From PHAA01 sp040217755 (GTDB lineage: Bacteria; Bacillota; Syntrophomonadia; Syntrophomonadales; Syntrophomonadaceae), in the NCBI GenBank assembly GCA_040217755.1, contig JBEHWJ010000050.1, forward strand, positions 1 through 15,695: a stretch of 15,695 nucleotides of DNA, written 5' to 3'. The position numbers and the translations under genes were made by a program. Positions 7,325-13,653 of the stretch are shown one piece after another (position 1 is the first letter of the stretch; each line of letters begins with the position of its first letter). Below the pieces are notes generated by a model. The model was not told the DNA's origin, did no database searches, and saw nothing but the letters and a program-made list of their open reading frames with translations.

Positions 7325-7750
7325 ATGGGAGCGGTTTTAAATATCAACACCCAGTACGGAATCTATATTGAAAGCGTTGAAGGTATAAAATTAAACGAAA
7401 AACAACGTAAACATAAACAACATGAAATCAAAATCTATATGGAAAAATACTTTAAGGAAAAGCTGGGCAAAGGGGTTGACCATACCAGGATCATCATCTG
7501 GGAAGACATGTTGATTATTCGGGGGGAAGGATTTTTAACCGAGCCCGAGAAATACATAGTGCAGACCACGGCCGGCAAGGACTTGGTGGATCAAGCCCGT
7601 ATGCAGGTGGCCAGACAGCACTCTATCGATAATACGCCTTTTTTTGAAGCTATATTTGGCGCCCAAGCGATACATGAAACTTATATGATCGAAGCCGAAA
7701 ATGATTTCTGGATGCATGCGGTTGTATTTGATCGTATGTTGACTGAATAG
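7325..7750 (+). CDS. DUF2294 / MpsC-like protein
   Basis: This 141-residue soluble protein shows the pattern I recall for DUF2294, related to MpsC of the Bacillus Na+/membrane-potential system: a helix ending YFKEKLGKGVDHTR, a strand IIIWEDMLIIRGEGFLTEPE, then TTAGKDLVDQARMQVARQHS, and a C-terminal strand WMHAVVFDRML. The biochemical role is unknown. An in-frame ATG at 7307 has no ribosome site, while the ATG at 7325 has AAAGGG and AGG upstream, so 7325 is preferred. A 35-codon frame at 7203-7310 overlaps the 7307 ATG as ATGA, leaving coupled initiation possible. The gene has a strong promoter and a long leader with RNA motif copy 1 and a terminator-like hairpin. Its last codons contain the -35 of the next promoter. 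Confidence 0.75.
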   Translation: MGAVLNINTQYGIYIESVEGIKLNEKQRKHKQHEIKIYMEKYFKEKLGKGVDHTRIIIWEDMLIIRGEGFLTEPEKYIVQTTAGKDLVDQARMQVARQHSIDNTPFFEAIFGAQAIHETYMIEAENDFWMHAVVFDRMLTE

Positions 7751-7768
7751 AATTAGCGACAAGATAAT
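7739..7768 (+). promoter_or_regulatory. Sigma-A promoter immediately before RNA motif copy 2
   Basis: TTGACT (7739-7744), an 18-nt spacer and GATAAT (7763-7768) predict a start near 7775, at the first bases of motif copy 2. The -35 overlaps the end of the DUF2294-like gene. This is the best candidate promoter for the dehydrogenase transcript, giving a leader of about 465 nt. Confidence 0.65.
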
Positions 7769-7775
7769 ACCTGAA

Positions 7776-7820
7776 GGTGGATCAATGAGAGACCACTCAG
7801 TGGTGGCTCAGATATAAACC
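7776..7820 (+). promoter_or_regulatory. Repeated leader RNA motif, copy 2
   Basis: GGTGGA, 5 nt, GAG-AG-ACCAC, TCA loop, GTGGT-GG-CTC, 8 nt, ACC. The hairpin has a 5-bp upper stem and a GAG/CTC lower stem flanking an AG/GG internal loop. The final ACC (7818-7820) is shared with the 5' arm of the next terminator. The same bases also read as AAGGTGG plus a 10-codon frame (7785-7817, MRDHSVVAQI and stop), so a leader peptide is an alternative reading for this copy only. Confidence 0.6.
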
Positions 7821-7873
7821 GGTGTCTTGAGGCTATGTTCCAATGGGACCAGCCTGACACCGGTTGTTTTTAT
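7817..7873 (+). terminator. Intrinsic terminator following motif copy 2
   Basis: AACCGGTGTC (7817-7826) pairs perfectly with GACACCGGTT (7856-7865), and TGTTTTTATT follows. Within the loop, AGGCT pairs with AGCCT and a smaller TTCC/GGGA stem can form. It may simply end the DUF2294 transcript, but its junction with the motif and the promoter at 7739-7768 suggest controlled attenuation. Confidence 0.8.
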
Positions 7874-7911
7874 TGTAGCCCGGTTATTGCTGCGGGTGGT
7901 CAACGGTTGTA

Positions 7912-8035
7912 GATTCACCTTGAAAAGGTGATTCATATCCGAAAACGCAGGTTGCTCTAGATGAATTCATTCGGCTCTTACCCTTGGAATTAAAATGGCT
8001 TCCCTAAATGCAACCTGGCTGGCCGGATTAGCGGC
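7912..8035 (+). other. Candidate structured RNA segment between motif copies 2 and 3
   Basis: No gene is apparent here. Hairpin 7912-7934 has a 7-bp stem (TCACCTT/AAGGTGA) capped by GAA. Long-range stems pair 7937-7941 (ATCCG) with 8024-8028 (CGGAT) and 7948-7955 (CAGGTTGC) with 8010-8017 (GCAACCTG), nested in order. A competing hairpin, GGCCG (8021-8025) with CGGCC (8031-8035), would break the outer stem. A perfect 10-bp palindrome ATGAATTCAT lies at 7961-7970. The order and nesting suggest a folded leader, but chance pairing is not excluded. Confidence 0.4.
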
Positions 8036-8061
8036 CGAAACATAAAAATAACCGTATATAG

Positions 8062-8107
8062 GGTGGATTGTAGAGAGACCTGGGGAAAGGTAGCTCGAAC
8101 GTAGACC
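8062..8107 (+). promoter_or_regulatory. Repeated leader RNA motif, copy 3
   Basis: GGTGGA, 5 nt, GAG-AG-ACCT, hexaloop GGGGAA, AGGT-AG-CTC, 8 nt, ACC. The two stems flank an AG/AG internal loop. The final ACC (8105-8107) is shared with the following hairpin. I see no convincing promoter directly upstream, so this copy probably lies on the transcript from 7739-7768, in series with copy 2. Confidence 0.6.
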
Positions 8108-8150
8108 AATGTTTTACGGAATAAATATCCGGAAGATGTTGGTTATTTTT
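8105..8150 (+). terminator. Terminator-like hairpin following motif copy 3
   Basis: ACCAATGTT (8105-8113) pairs with GATGTTGGT (8135-8143) using several G-U pairs, and CGGA (8117-8120) pairs with TCCG (8128-8131) in the loop; TATTTTTAT follows. It is weaker than the copy 2 terminator. It lies 90 bp before the dehydrogenase start. Confidence 0.55.
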
Positions 8151-8239
8151 ATGGGAGAGGTGGTTTTTTGAAAAAAATTTGCAGGTGTTAACCAGATCAG
8201 GAAGTCAAACTATTTAAAAGAAATGGGAGGAATTTTGTA

Positions 8240-9292
8240 ATGGCAGACACAATGAAAGCATTTGTTTATCATGGTCCTGAAAACATGAGTCTGGATCAAG
8301 TACCCAAACCGCAGATTACCAAACCAACCGACGCGATTGTAAAAGTGACCACTTCAACCATTTGCGGAACTGACAAGCACATCCGCCATGGTGGTATGCC
8401 GGAAGTCGCACCGGGCAGAATTATTGGCCATGAGTTCTGCGGAATAGTAGAAGAAGTCGGGCCTTCCGTAACCAAGTTTAAAAAAGGTGATAAGGTTGCG
8501 GTATCCTGTGTTACCCAGTGTATGGATTGCTATTATTGCCGCCGCGGCATGTATTCCCAGTGCACCACCGGCAGTTGGATATTCGGCTATATGATCGATG
8601 GCTGCCAGGCTGATTATGTCAGAGTACCGTATGCCGATTCCGGAATGTACATTATTCCTGATACTTTAACCGATGAAGACGTTCTGTTCGTGGGTGATAT
8701 TCTATCCACCGGTTATTTTGGCGCCGAGAACGGCAATATCCAGCCTGGCGATACCGTGGCCGTATTTGGCTCGGGTCCGGTCGGTATGTGTGCTATGGCC
8801 ACGGCGCGTCTGTGGGGACCGGCCCGGATCGTTGCGGTCGATATTGACGATTCCAGGCTAGAATTTGCCAAGAAGAACGGCTGGGCCGATTACGGGCTGA
8901 ATCCCCAAAAAGTCGATGTGGTGCAGGCCTTGAAGGACATGACCGGTGGCCGCGGAGCCGATGTCACCATCGAAGCCAATGGTTTCGAACCCACCTTCAA
9001 TGGCGCCATCAATGGGGTCAGAGCCGGCGGGATTGTATCCCTGATCGGAGTATTCGAAAAACCCCAGGTGGTAGAGATGAACAAATTGTGGATTAAAAAT
9101 ATCGCCATCAAGATGGGACTGGTCAATGCTAACCGGATTCCCGAGCTGATTGACCTGATCAAAGAAGGCAAACTCAATATGAAACCCCTTATTACCCATA
9201 CTTTACCGCTATCCAAGGTGGCCGAAGGATACGACATTTTTGAAGAGCGCCGCGACGGGGCCATCAAGGTCGTGCTAAAAGCCGACGCCTAG
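8240..9292 (+). CDS. Zinc-dependent medium-chain alcohol dehydrogenase
   Basis: This 350-residue cytoplasmic MDR-family oxidoreductase interconverts an alcohol and an aldehyde or ketone. The catalytic zinc site uses Cys42 (ICGTD), His64-Glu65 (GHE) and probably Asp154 (VGD). The structural zinc loop has all four cysteines: Cys94, Cys97, Cys100 and Cys108. The Rossmann motif GSGPVG (177-182) is followed by acidic Asp201-Asp203, which usually favours NAD over NADP. It resembles clostridial secondary-alcohol dehydrogenases overall but, unlike the Clostridium beijerinckii type, keeps the structural zinc. The ATG follows GGGAGG; a second in-frame ATG is at 8252. The gene is monocistronic, with a long structured leader carrying motif copies 2 and 3, and it ends before a strong terminator. 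The true substrate cannot be read from sequence. Confidence 0.92.
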   Translation: MADTMKAFVYHGPENMSLDQVPKPQITKPTDAIVKVTTSTICGTDKHIRHGGMPEVAPGRIIGHEFCGIVEEVGPSVTKFKKGDKVAVSCVTQCMDCYYCRRGMYSQCTTGSWIFGYMIDGCQADYVRVPYADSGMYIIPDTLTDEDVLFVGDILSTGYFGAENGNIQPGDTVAVFGSGPVGMCAMATARLWGPARIVAVDIDDSRLEFAKKNGWADYGLNPQKVDVVQALKDMTGGRGADVTIEANGFEPTFNGAINGVRAGGIVSLIGVFEKPQVVEMNKLWIKNIAIKMGLVNANRIPELIDLIKEGKLNMKPLITHTLPLSKVAEGYDIFEERRDGAIKVVLKADA

Positions 9293-9435
9293 AAAATAAT
9301 CACACGGTTATCATAGGTGGCTGCTGGCGCTGCTCGCCAGCCGAACATTATATTTCAACCCATAAACTGAACTCGAAAATTTAATCAGATATATGATCTC
9401 TCCCGTCATATATATTTACCCCAGGATTCGTGTTC

Positions 9436-9475
9436 AAAGCCAAAAACCCCTTATCCGGAGGGGTTTTTGGCTTTT
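9436..9475. terminator. Strong bidirectional terminator between convergent genes
   Basis: A 15-bp perfect stem (9436-9450 with 9460-9474) has a 9-nt loop and T-rich flanks on both strands. It serves the dehydrogenase on the plus strand and the radical SAM gene on the minus strand. The preceding 9293-9435 holds two minor hairpins (9324-9340 and 9389-9413) and no gene. Confidence 0.88.
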
Positions 9476-9512
9476 CTGGTTAAAGTAAAATTCAATCTAT
9501 TCGATTAACCGG

Positions 9513-10391
9513 TTATTTAAAATGATGCAGGTCAGGCACCCGGAAAAGGCTTTCATCTATCTGCAGGGCCTCTTCCAACCCAGCCAGCATCCGCTCCCGG
9601 TCCCGGGGAATAAGACCATTTAGGTTCACGTAGTTGGTGACGTGATCGCTTAAAACCAAGCTGTTTTGACAGTCAAGATTTTCGATCAGCACCTTTAATT
9701 CCAGCAGCGCTTGATGGGGAGTCAGATAAACGAAGTCGCCTTTTTGTATCTCTGCCCAGATCAGCATGTCAGGTTCCAAAGCCAGGGTGCGCAGCCGGAT
9801 GAATTCCGGGCTGAAGGCACTCAAGACCCGGGCGCTGTTTTCCGCGTGTTCTCTCCATCTGGCCAATCCCCCCAGACCGATAATATAATATTCGCTGACC
9901 TGGATACCGGCTGATTTTAATTTTAGGCCTGCGTCTACGATTTCCGCGGCTGTGGTGCCCTTGCATACTTTTTGCAGGATTATATCATCGCCGCTCTCCA
10001 TGCCCATGTGAATGCGGGTCAAGCCTGCCTCTTTCAGTTTCCTCAAATCCGCAAGGCTTTTTTTGTTAACGTAGCGGGCCGAACCATAGATGGTTATCCT
10101 ATCTAGTTCAGGGAACAGCTCCCGGGTGAAGCGGAAGATTTCTTCCAGTTGGTCGGTTTTCATTATGATGGTATTGCCATCGGGGAAAAACACCGATTCC
10201 ACAAATGGCCCGTAATAATCGCGGGCTGCCAGGAGGTCCTCCTTGATGTCCTCGACTGGTCTCACTCGAAATTTGGTGTTCTTATATAAATTGCAGAAGG
10301 TACATTTGTTGTGGGGGCAGCCGATGGTTGCCTGGATCAAAAGGCTGCCGGCTTCACTGGGTGGTCGGTATATAGTGCCTTCATAACGCAA
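9513..10391 (-). CDS. Radical SAM protein with CX4CX2C cluster motif
   Basis: This enzyme of about 292 residues is predicted to bind [4Fe-4S] and S-adenosylmethionine. The cluster cysteines are Cys25, Cys30 and Cys33 in IGCPHNKCTFC, spaced CX4CX2C rather than the common CX3CX2C. Later TIM-barrel features include FFPDGNTI, ITIYGSARY, HMGMESGDD (the usual SAM-binding Gly/Glu region) and YYIIGLGG. It belongs to the COG1032-like group without a B12 domain; the substrate is unknown. Start choice: AAGGAG lies at 10405-10400. An upstream GTG overlaps it and an ATG at 10397 is only 2 nt from it, whereas TTG at 10391 is 8 nt away and gives the start MRYEGTIYRPPSEA. The ATG remains possible. It is convergent with the dehydrogenase and divergent from the GerMN gene. 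Confidence 0.88.
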   Translation of the reverse strand: MRYEGTIYRPPSEAGSLLIQATIGCPHNKCTFCNLYKNTKFRVRPVEDIKEDLLAARDYYGPFVESVFFPDGNTIIMKTDQLEEIFRFTRELFPELDRITIYGSARYVNKKSLADLRKLKEAGLTRIHMGMESGDDIILQKVCKGTTAAEIVDAGLKLKSAGIQVSEYYIIGLGGLARWREHAENSARVLSAFSPEFIRLRTLALEPDMLIWAEIQKGDFVYLTPHQALLELKVLIENLDCQNSLVLSDHVTNYVNLNGLIPRDRERMLAGLEEALQIDESLFRVPDLHHFK

Positions 10392-10558
10392 AGTCATCAC
10401 TCCTTAGCCGATAGGATAGCAGATTTGATTAAATAGTACCACGAGGAGCGCACAATTCGCGCCAGTGCTCATTGAATTCAGGGTAATAAATCGGAAGCTT
10501 GCCTCATATTTTTAATAGGAAATAATTTTAACAGGAAATAAAAGGAGGGATAGAAAAT

Positions 10559-11152
10559 ATGACCAAGAAGCTGATGATGGCACTGGCTATGGTGGTCCTG
10601 TCGGCATGTCTGATAAGCGGCGGCTGCTCCCGCATCGACGACAGCAAAGTCGACTCCTGGAAGGACATGTTCAAGATACCCACCGGCAGCGATAAGAACA
10701 CTGCCGGTGATAAGCCCGTGGTCGCCTCGACCATTGTCGATCCTGGGGGCGAGCAGGTAATGGTGAAGCTCTACTTTGCGGACGGCAAGACCCAACAATT
10801 GGTGATGGAAGAACGCAGCATCGGTAAGGTGACAGGTATTGCCCGGCAGACCATGAACGAATTGATCAAAGGTCCCTCCGGGCCGGAACACCAGGCGGTG
10901 ATCCCGGTCGGGACCGAGTTGCTCGACATCAACATAAAGCCGGATGGATTATGTATCGTTGATCTGAGCCGGGAGGTCAACCAGGTCAGCAGTCCCCGGC
11001 AGGGCGAGCTTATGGTCCAGGCTATCGCCAACACTATGGGTCAGTTCCCTACCGTAAAAGAAGTGAGTTTCCGGGTGGAAGGTGAGAACGTAAGCGTATT
11101 GGGTGGAGCAGTGAATGTAGCCCAGCCGGTGCCGGCTGACTACCGTGATTGA
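10559..11152 (+). CDS. GerMN-domain lipoprotein (GerM-like)
   Basis: This 197-residue exported protein is likely membrane-anchored. It has a lysine-positive N-terminus, a hydrophobic segment (about 5-20) and lipobox candidates LSAC (Cys17) and ISGGC (Cys23). A short polar linker leads to a GerMN domain (about 65-185): VMVKLYFADG, a TMNELIKGP element, GTELLDINIKPDGLCIVDLS and QAIANTMGQFPTVKEVSFRV. GerM proteins act in sporulation and germination of Firmicutes, at the cell envelope. The start follows AAAGGAGGG. A clear terminator follows the stop, so it is probably monocistronic, though it sits just before murI and other genes that often accompany GerMN genes in Clostridia. Confidence 0.9.
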   Translation: MTKKLMMALAMVVLSACLISGGCSRIDDSKVDSWKDMFKIPTGSDKNTAGDKPVVASTIVDPGGEQVMVKLYFADGKTQQLVMEERSIGKVTGIARQTMNELIKGPSGPEHQAVIPVGTELLDINIKPDGLCIVDLSREVNQVSSPRQGELMVQAIANTMGQFPTVKEVSFRVEGENVSVLGGAVNVAQPVPADYRD

Positions 11153-11192
11153 GATAGAATCGTCAGGGTAAACAAGGAAATATGATCATCAA

Positions 11193-11233
11193 AGGGAGAA
11201 GCAGGGCAGGTCCAGACTTCTCCCTATTTTTTT
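11193..11233 (+). terminator. Intrinsic terminator after the GerMN gene
   Basis: AGGGAGAAG (11193-11201) pairs perfectly with CTTCTCCCT (11217-11225), and A plus TTTTTTT follows. It separates the GerMN gene from the murI cluster. Confidence 0.85.
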
Positions 11234-11352
11234 AATGTAACCGCAGCTTGCTTGAACTGGAATATGGAGTACAAAAGTGATAGAGTATGTAATGGATTAT
11301 CGGGGCTCACTGACGGGCCCCAGCGCTGACCGATTGGAATGGGGTGTTGGAT

Positions 11353-12204
11353 TTGAAAAGCAGACCCATCGGTATATTCGATTCCGGGGTAGGCGGGCTG
11401 ACGGTGGTAAGAACCCTGGTCGACCGGTTGCCCGGGGAGAATTTCATATATTTCGGTGATACTGCCAATGTGCCTTATGGCACCAAGACCCGGGAGCAAT
11501 TGTTTGTTTATGCCCGCGATATAACCGACTTCCTGCTCAGTAATCAGGTGAAGAGTATAGTAGTCGCTTGCGGTACCCATTCTTCAGTGACCCTGCCGGA
11601 AATGGAGAATTCCTGTCCAGTGCCGATGCTGGGGGTGGTCAAGCCGGGGGCGCGAGCGGCGGTGAAGGCGACCCATAATGGCAGGATCGGGGTAATAGCC
11701 ACCCAGGCCAGTGTGAACAGCGGGTCCTATGCCAAAGCTATTAAATCCATTGATCCTCGATGTTCTGTCTATTCTGCCGCCTGCGGTCAATTCGTTCCGC
11801 TGGTGGAAAGCGGGCTGTTGAGCACTCCGGCTACCCGGCAGGCAGTACGGGAGTATATAAGACCGCTGCTGGACCAAGGTATCGATACCCTGGTGCTGGG
11901 TTGCACCCACTATCCCTTTTTGGCCCCGGTGATAAAAGAATTCACCGGACCGGATGTGACCCTGGTCGATCCGGCTGAAGAGACGGTGGCCGAACTGGTA
12001 GATATTTTGACCTCAAGAGATCTGATAAACAGTAGTCCCTTGGCCTATCGCAGATTCTATGTGAGCGGCAATGCCGAATACTTCTTCCAGCTGGGCCGGG
12101 TGCTGATCGGAGATGTCATCCAAAAGGTGAGCAAGCATAGTATGGACGGCGACCAACCGCGGGGCGATTTCAAGGAGGACGATTATGCGCAGCATCTCGG
12201 CTGA
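11353..12204 (+). CDS. murI: Glutamate racemase
   Basis: This enzyme interconverts L- and D-glutamate, supplying D-glutamate for peptidoglycan; it is cytoplasmic. The chain has 283 residues from TTG at 11353, the family's usual length. It contains IFDSGVGGLTV near the start, the first catalytic cysteine in VACGTHSS (Cys73) and the second in LGCTHYP (Cys184). The usual sequence after the first cysteine is Asn-Thr; here it is Gly-Thr. An in-frame GTG at 11344 is possible, but TTG at 11353 has GGGGTG 6 nt upstream and gives the family-like start MKSRPIGIFDSG. The 5' region 11290-11340 contains complementary runs (GGGGC/GCCCC, ATCGG/CCGAT) that may fold. It overlaps the following fumarase gene by 20 bp, so the two are translationally linked. 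Confidence 0.93.
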   Translation: MKSRPIGIFDSGVGGLTVVRTLVDRLPGENFIYFGDTANVPYGTKTREQLFVYARDITDFLLSNQVKSIVVACGTHSSVTLPEMENSCPVPMLGVVKPGARAAVKATHNGRIGVIATQASVNSGSYAKAIKSIDPRCSVYSAACGQFVPLVESGLLSTPATRQAVREYIRPLLDQGIDTLVLGCTHYPFLAPVIKEFTGPDVTLVDPAEETVAELVDILTSRDLINSSPLAYRRFYVSGNAEYFFQLGRVLIGDVIQKVSKHSMDGDQPRGDFKEDDYAQHLG

Positions 12205-13027
12205 AACTATCGCGCAGGCGATTTCCGAGGCCGTAATCAAGATCAATACCCACCTCCCCGGCGATATCCGAACCGCTCTGGAGCAGGCCTTGGGCAGAGA
12301 GACCAATCCCGCCGCCCGCCAGAGCCTGCAGATAATATTGGAGAATGCCCGCATCGCTCCTGAGGATCAGGTGCCCTTATGTCAGGACACCGGTATGGTG
12401 TCGGCTCATGTAGAGATGGGACAAGACGTCCATATTTCCGGAGGCTCCCTGGAGGAGGCTATTAACCGGGGAGTTCGTGATGGCTACCAGCGGGGCTACC
12501 TGCGCAAATCGATAGTAAAGGATCCCTTCGACAGGATCAATACCGGTGACAATACCCCGGCCGTTATACATATCCATCTGGTGCAGGGGGATACCCTGCG
12601 TATCATGCTTTCTGCCAAGGGAGCGGGCAGCGAAAACATGGGACAGCTGGCCATGCTGAAGCCGGCGGCTGGGATCGAAGGAGTCAAGCAGTTCATCCTG
12701 AAGGTAGTCCGGGAAGCAGACAGCAATCCTTGCCCACCCATCATAGTAGGGGTGGGAGTGGGCGGTAATATGGAGAAAGCGGCCTTGATGGCCAAGTGGG
12801 CCGTTTTACTGCCGGTCGGCCAGCCCAATCCCCGCCCGGAACTGGCGAAACTGGAGGCGGAGATGCTGACCGCCATCAATGACTTGAAAATAGGAGTCCA
12901 GGGTCTGGGTGGCGACACCACCGCCCTGGCCGTACATATAGAGACTTATCCGACTCATATGGCCAGCCTGCCGGTGGCGGTCAACCTGGGTTGCCATTCC
13001 ACCCGCAGGACAGCCATCGATTTGTAA
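12185..13027 (+). CDS. Class I fumarate hydratase, alpha subunit
   Basis: This 280-residue [4Fe-4S] subunit of the two-part hydro-lyase reversibly converts fumarate to L-malate. Candidate cluster ligands are Cys66 (PLCQDTG), Cys183 (SNPCPP) and Cys270 (NLGCHSTRR), and the GSENM segment at about 148-152 is typical of the family. The start ATG follows AAGGAGG and lies inside the end of murI. The beta subunit gene follows after 79 bp. Class I fumarases are oxygen-sensitive and common in anaerobes. Tartrate dehydratase has the same architecture and cannot be excluded by sequence reading alone, but the fumarase reading is more likely in this setting. Confidence 0.9.
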   Translation: MRSISAETIAQAISEAVIKINTHLPGDIRTALEQALGRETNPAARQSLQIILENARIAPEDQVPLCQDTGMVSAHVEMGQDVHISGGSLEEAINRGVRDGYQRGYLRKSIVKDPFDRINTGDNTPAVIHIHLVQGDTLRIMLSAKGAGSENMGQLAMLKPAAGIEGVKQFILKVVREADSNPCPPIIVGVGVGGNMEKAALMAKWAVLLPVGQPNPRPELAKLEAEMLTAINDLKIGVQGLGGDTTALAVHIETYPTHMASLPVAVNLGCHSTRRTAIDL

Positions 13028-13106
13028 GGTTGTCGGGTGGAGGCTTGAACGGGCATCAGTCTGGACTGCGGTGGCTTGAAGCCCTCGAACAGACAGGAGC
13101 AGATTA

Positions 13107-13631
13107 ATGAAGATAATACAGGCCCCCTTAAGCAGGGAAGATATAATGGATCTGACCGCCGGCGAACCGGTGCTGGTCAACGGCACCGTCTATACCGCCC
13201 GGGATGCCGCTCATCAAAGGATGGCGGCCGTCATCGAGGCGGGGAAAACGCTGCCCTTTGACCCCCAGGGACAGGTGATCTATTACACCGGTCCCAGCCC
13301 GGCCCCGCCAGGAAGGGTAGTAGGTTCGGCGGGCCCGACCACATCGGGCCGCATGGATGCTTATGCGCCTCTCCTTATCGAGCGGGGACTCAGGGTAATG
13401 ATCGGCAAGGGGGAGCGGAACCAGGCGGTCAAAGAGGCCATGCGCAAACATGGTGCCGTTTACCTGGCCGCGGTAGGCGGAGCGGGCGCATACCTGGCCC
13501 GCAGGATAGTCTCGGCTGCAGTGGTGGCTTATCCGGAATTGGGACCGGAGGCGATTTACAGGCTGGAGGTAAAGGAATTTCCCTGCATCGTGGCTATCGA
13601 TGCCCGCGGCGGGGACATATATGAGCGTTAA
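13107..13631 (+). CDS. Class I fumarate hydratase, beta subunit
   Basis: This 174-residue partner of the preceding gene product supplies the swivelling C-terminal half of class I fumarase or tartrate dehydratase. Family features are an early VLVNGTVYTARDAAHQRM, TGPSPAPPGRVVGSAGPTTS, GRMDAYAP and the GKGER loop (residues 100-104), then AVGGAGAYLA. The ATG has AGGAG upstream. The 79-bp gap from the alpha gene shows no terminator or promoter, so the two should be co-transcribed and form one enzyme. The rph gene begins 22 bp after the stop. Confidence 0.9.
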   Translation: MKIIQAPLSREDIMDLTAGEPVLVNGTVYTARDAAHQRMAAVIEAGKTLPFDPQGQVIYYTGPSPAPPGRVVGSAGPTTSGRMDAYAPLLIERGLRVMIGKGERNQAVKEAMRKHGAVYLAAVGGAGAYLARRIVSAAVVAYPELGPEAIYRLEVKEFPCIVAIDARGGDIYER

Positions 13632-13653
13632 TAACAACATTAAGGAGGAAGTT

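Noticed and set aside
7181..8107. T-box, glycine, THF, cobalamin or c-di-GMP riboswitch identity for the triple motif
   Set aside because: GGTGGA recalls the T-box AGGGTGG, but the rest of the T-box signature is missing, and none of the other class consensus strings I know matches. A BglG-type RAT match was also rejected on sequence, although the architecture is similar.
9324..9413. Two small hairpins (CTGGCG/CGCCAG and ATATATGA/TCATATAT) after the dehydrogenase
   Set aside because: They lack proper T-runs and are followed by a much stronger terminator at 9436-9475, so no function was assigned.
11290..11340. Complementary GGGGC/GCCCC and ATCGG/CCGAT before murI as a riboswitch
   Set aside because: The pairings are few and overlap each other; no promoter or terminator accompanies them.
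13028..13106. GGTGGAGGCTTGAA / GGTGGCTTGAAGCC near-repeat in the fumarase alpha-beta gap
   Set aside because: It is short and imperfect, lacks the spacing and hairpin of the triple motif, and is probably chance.
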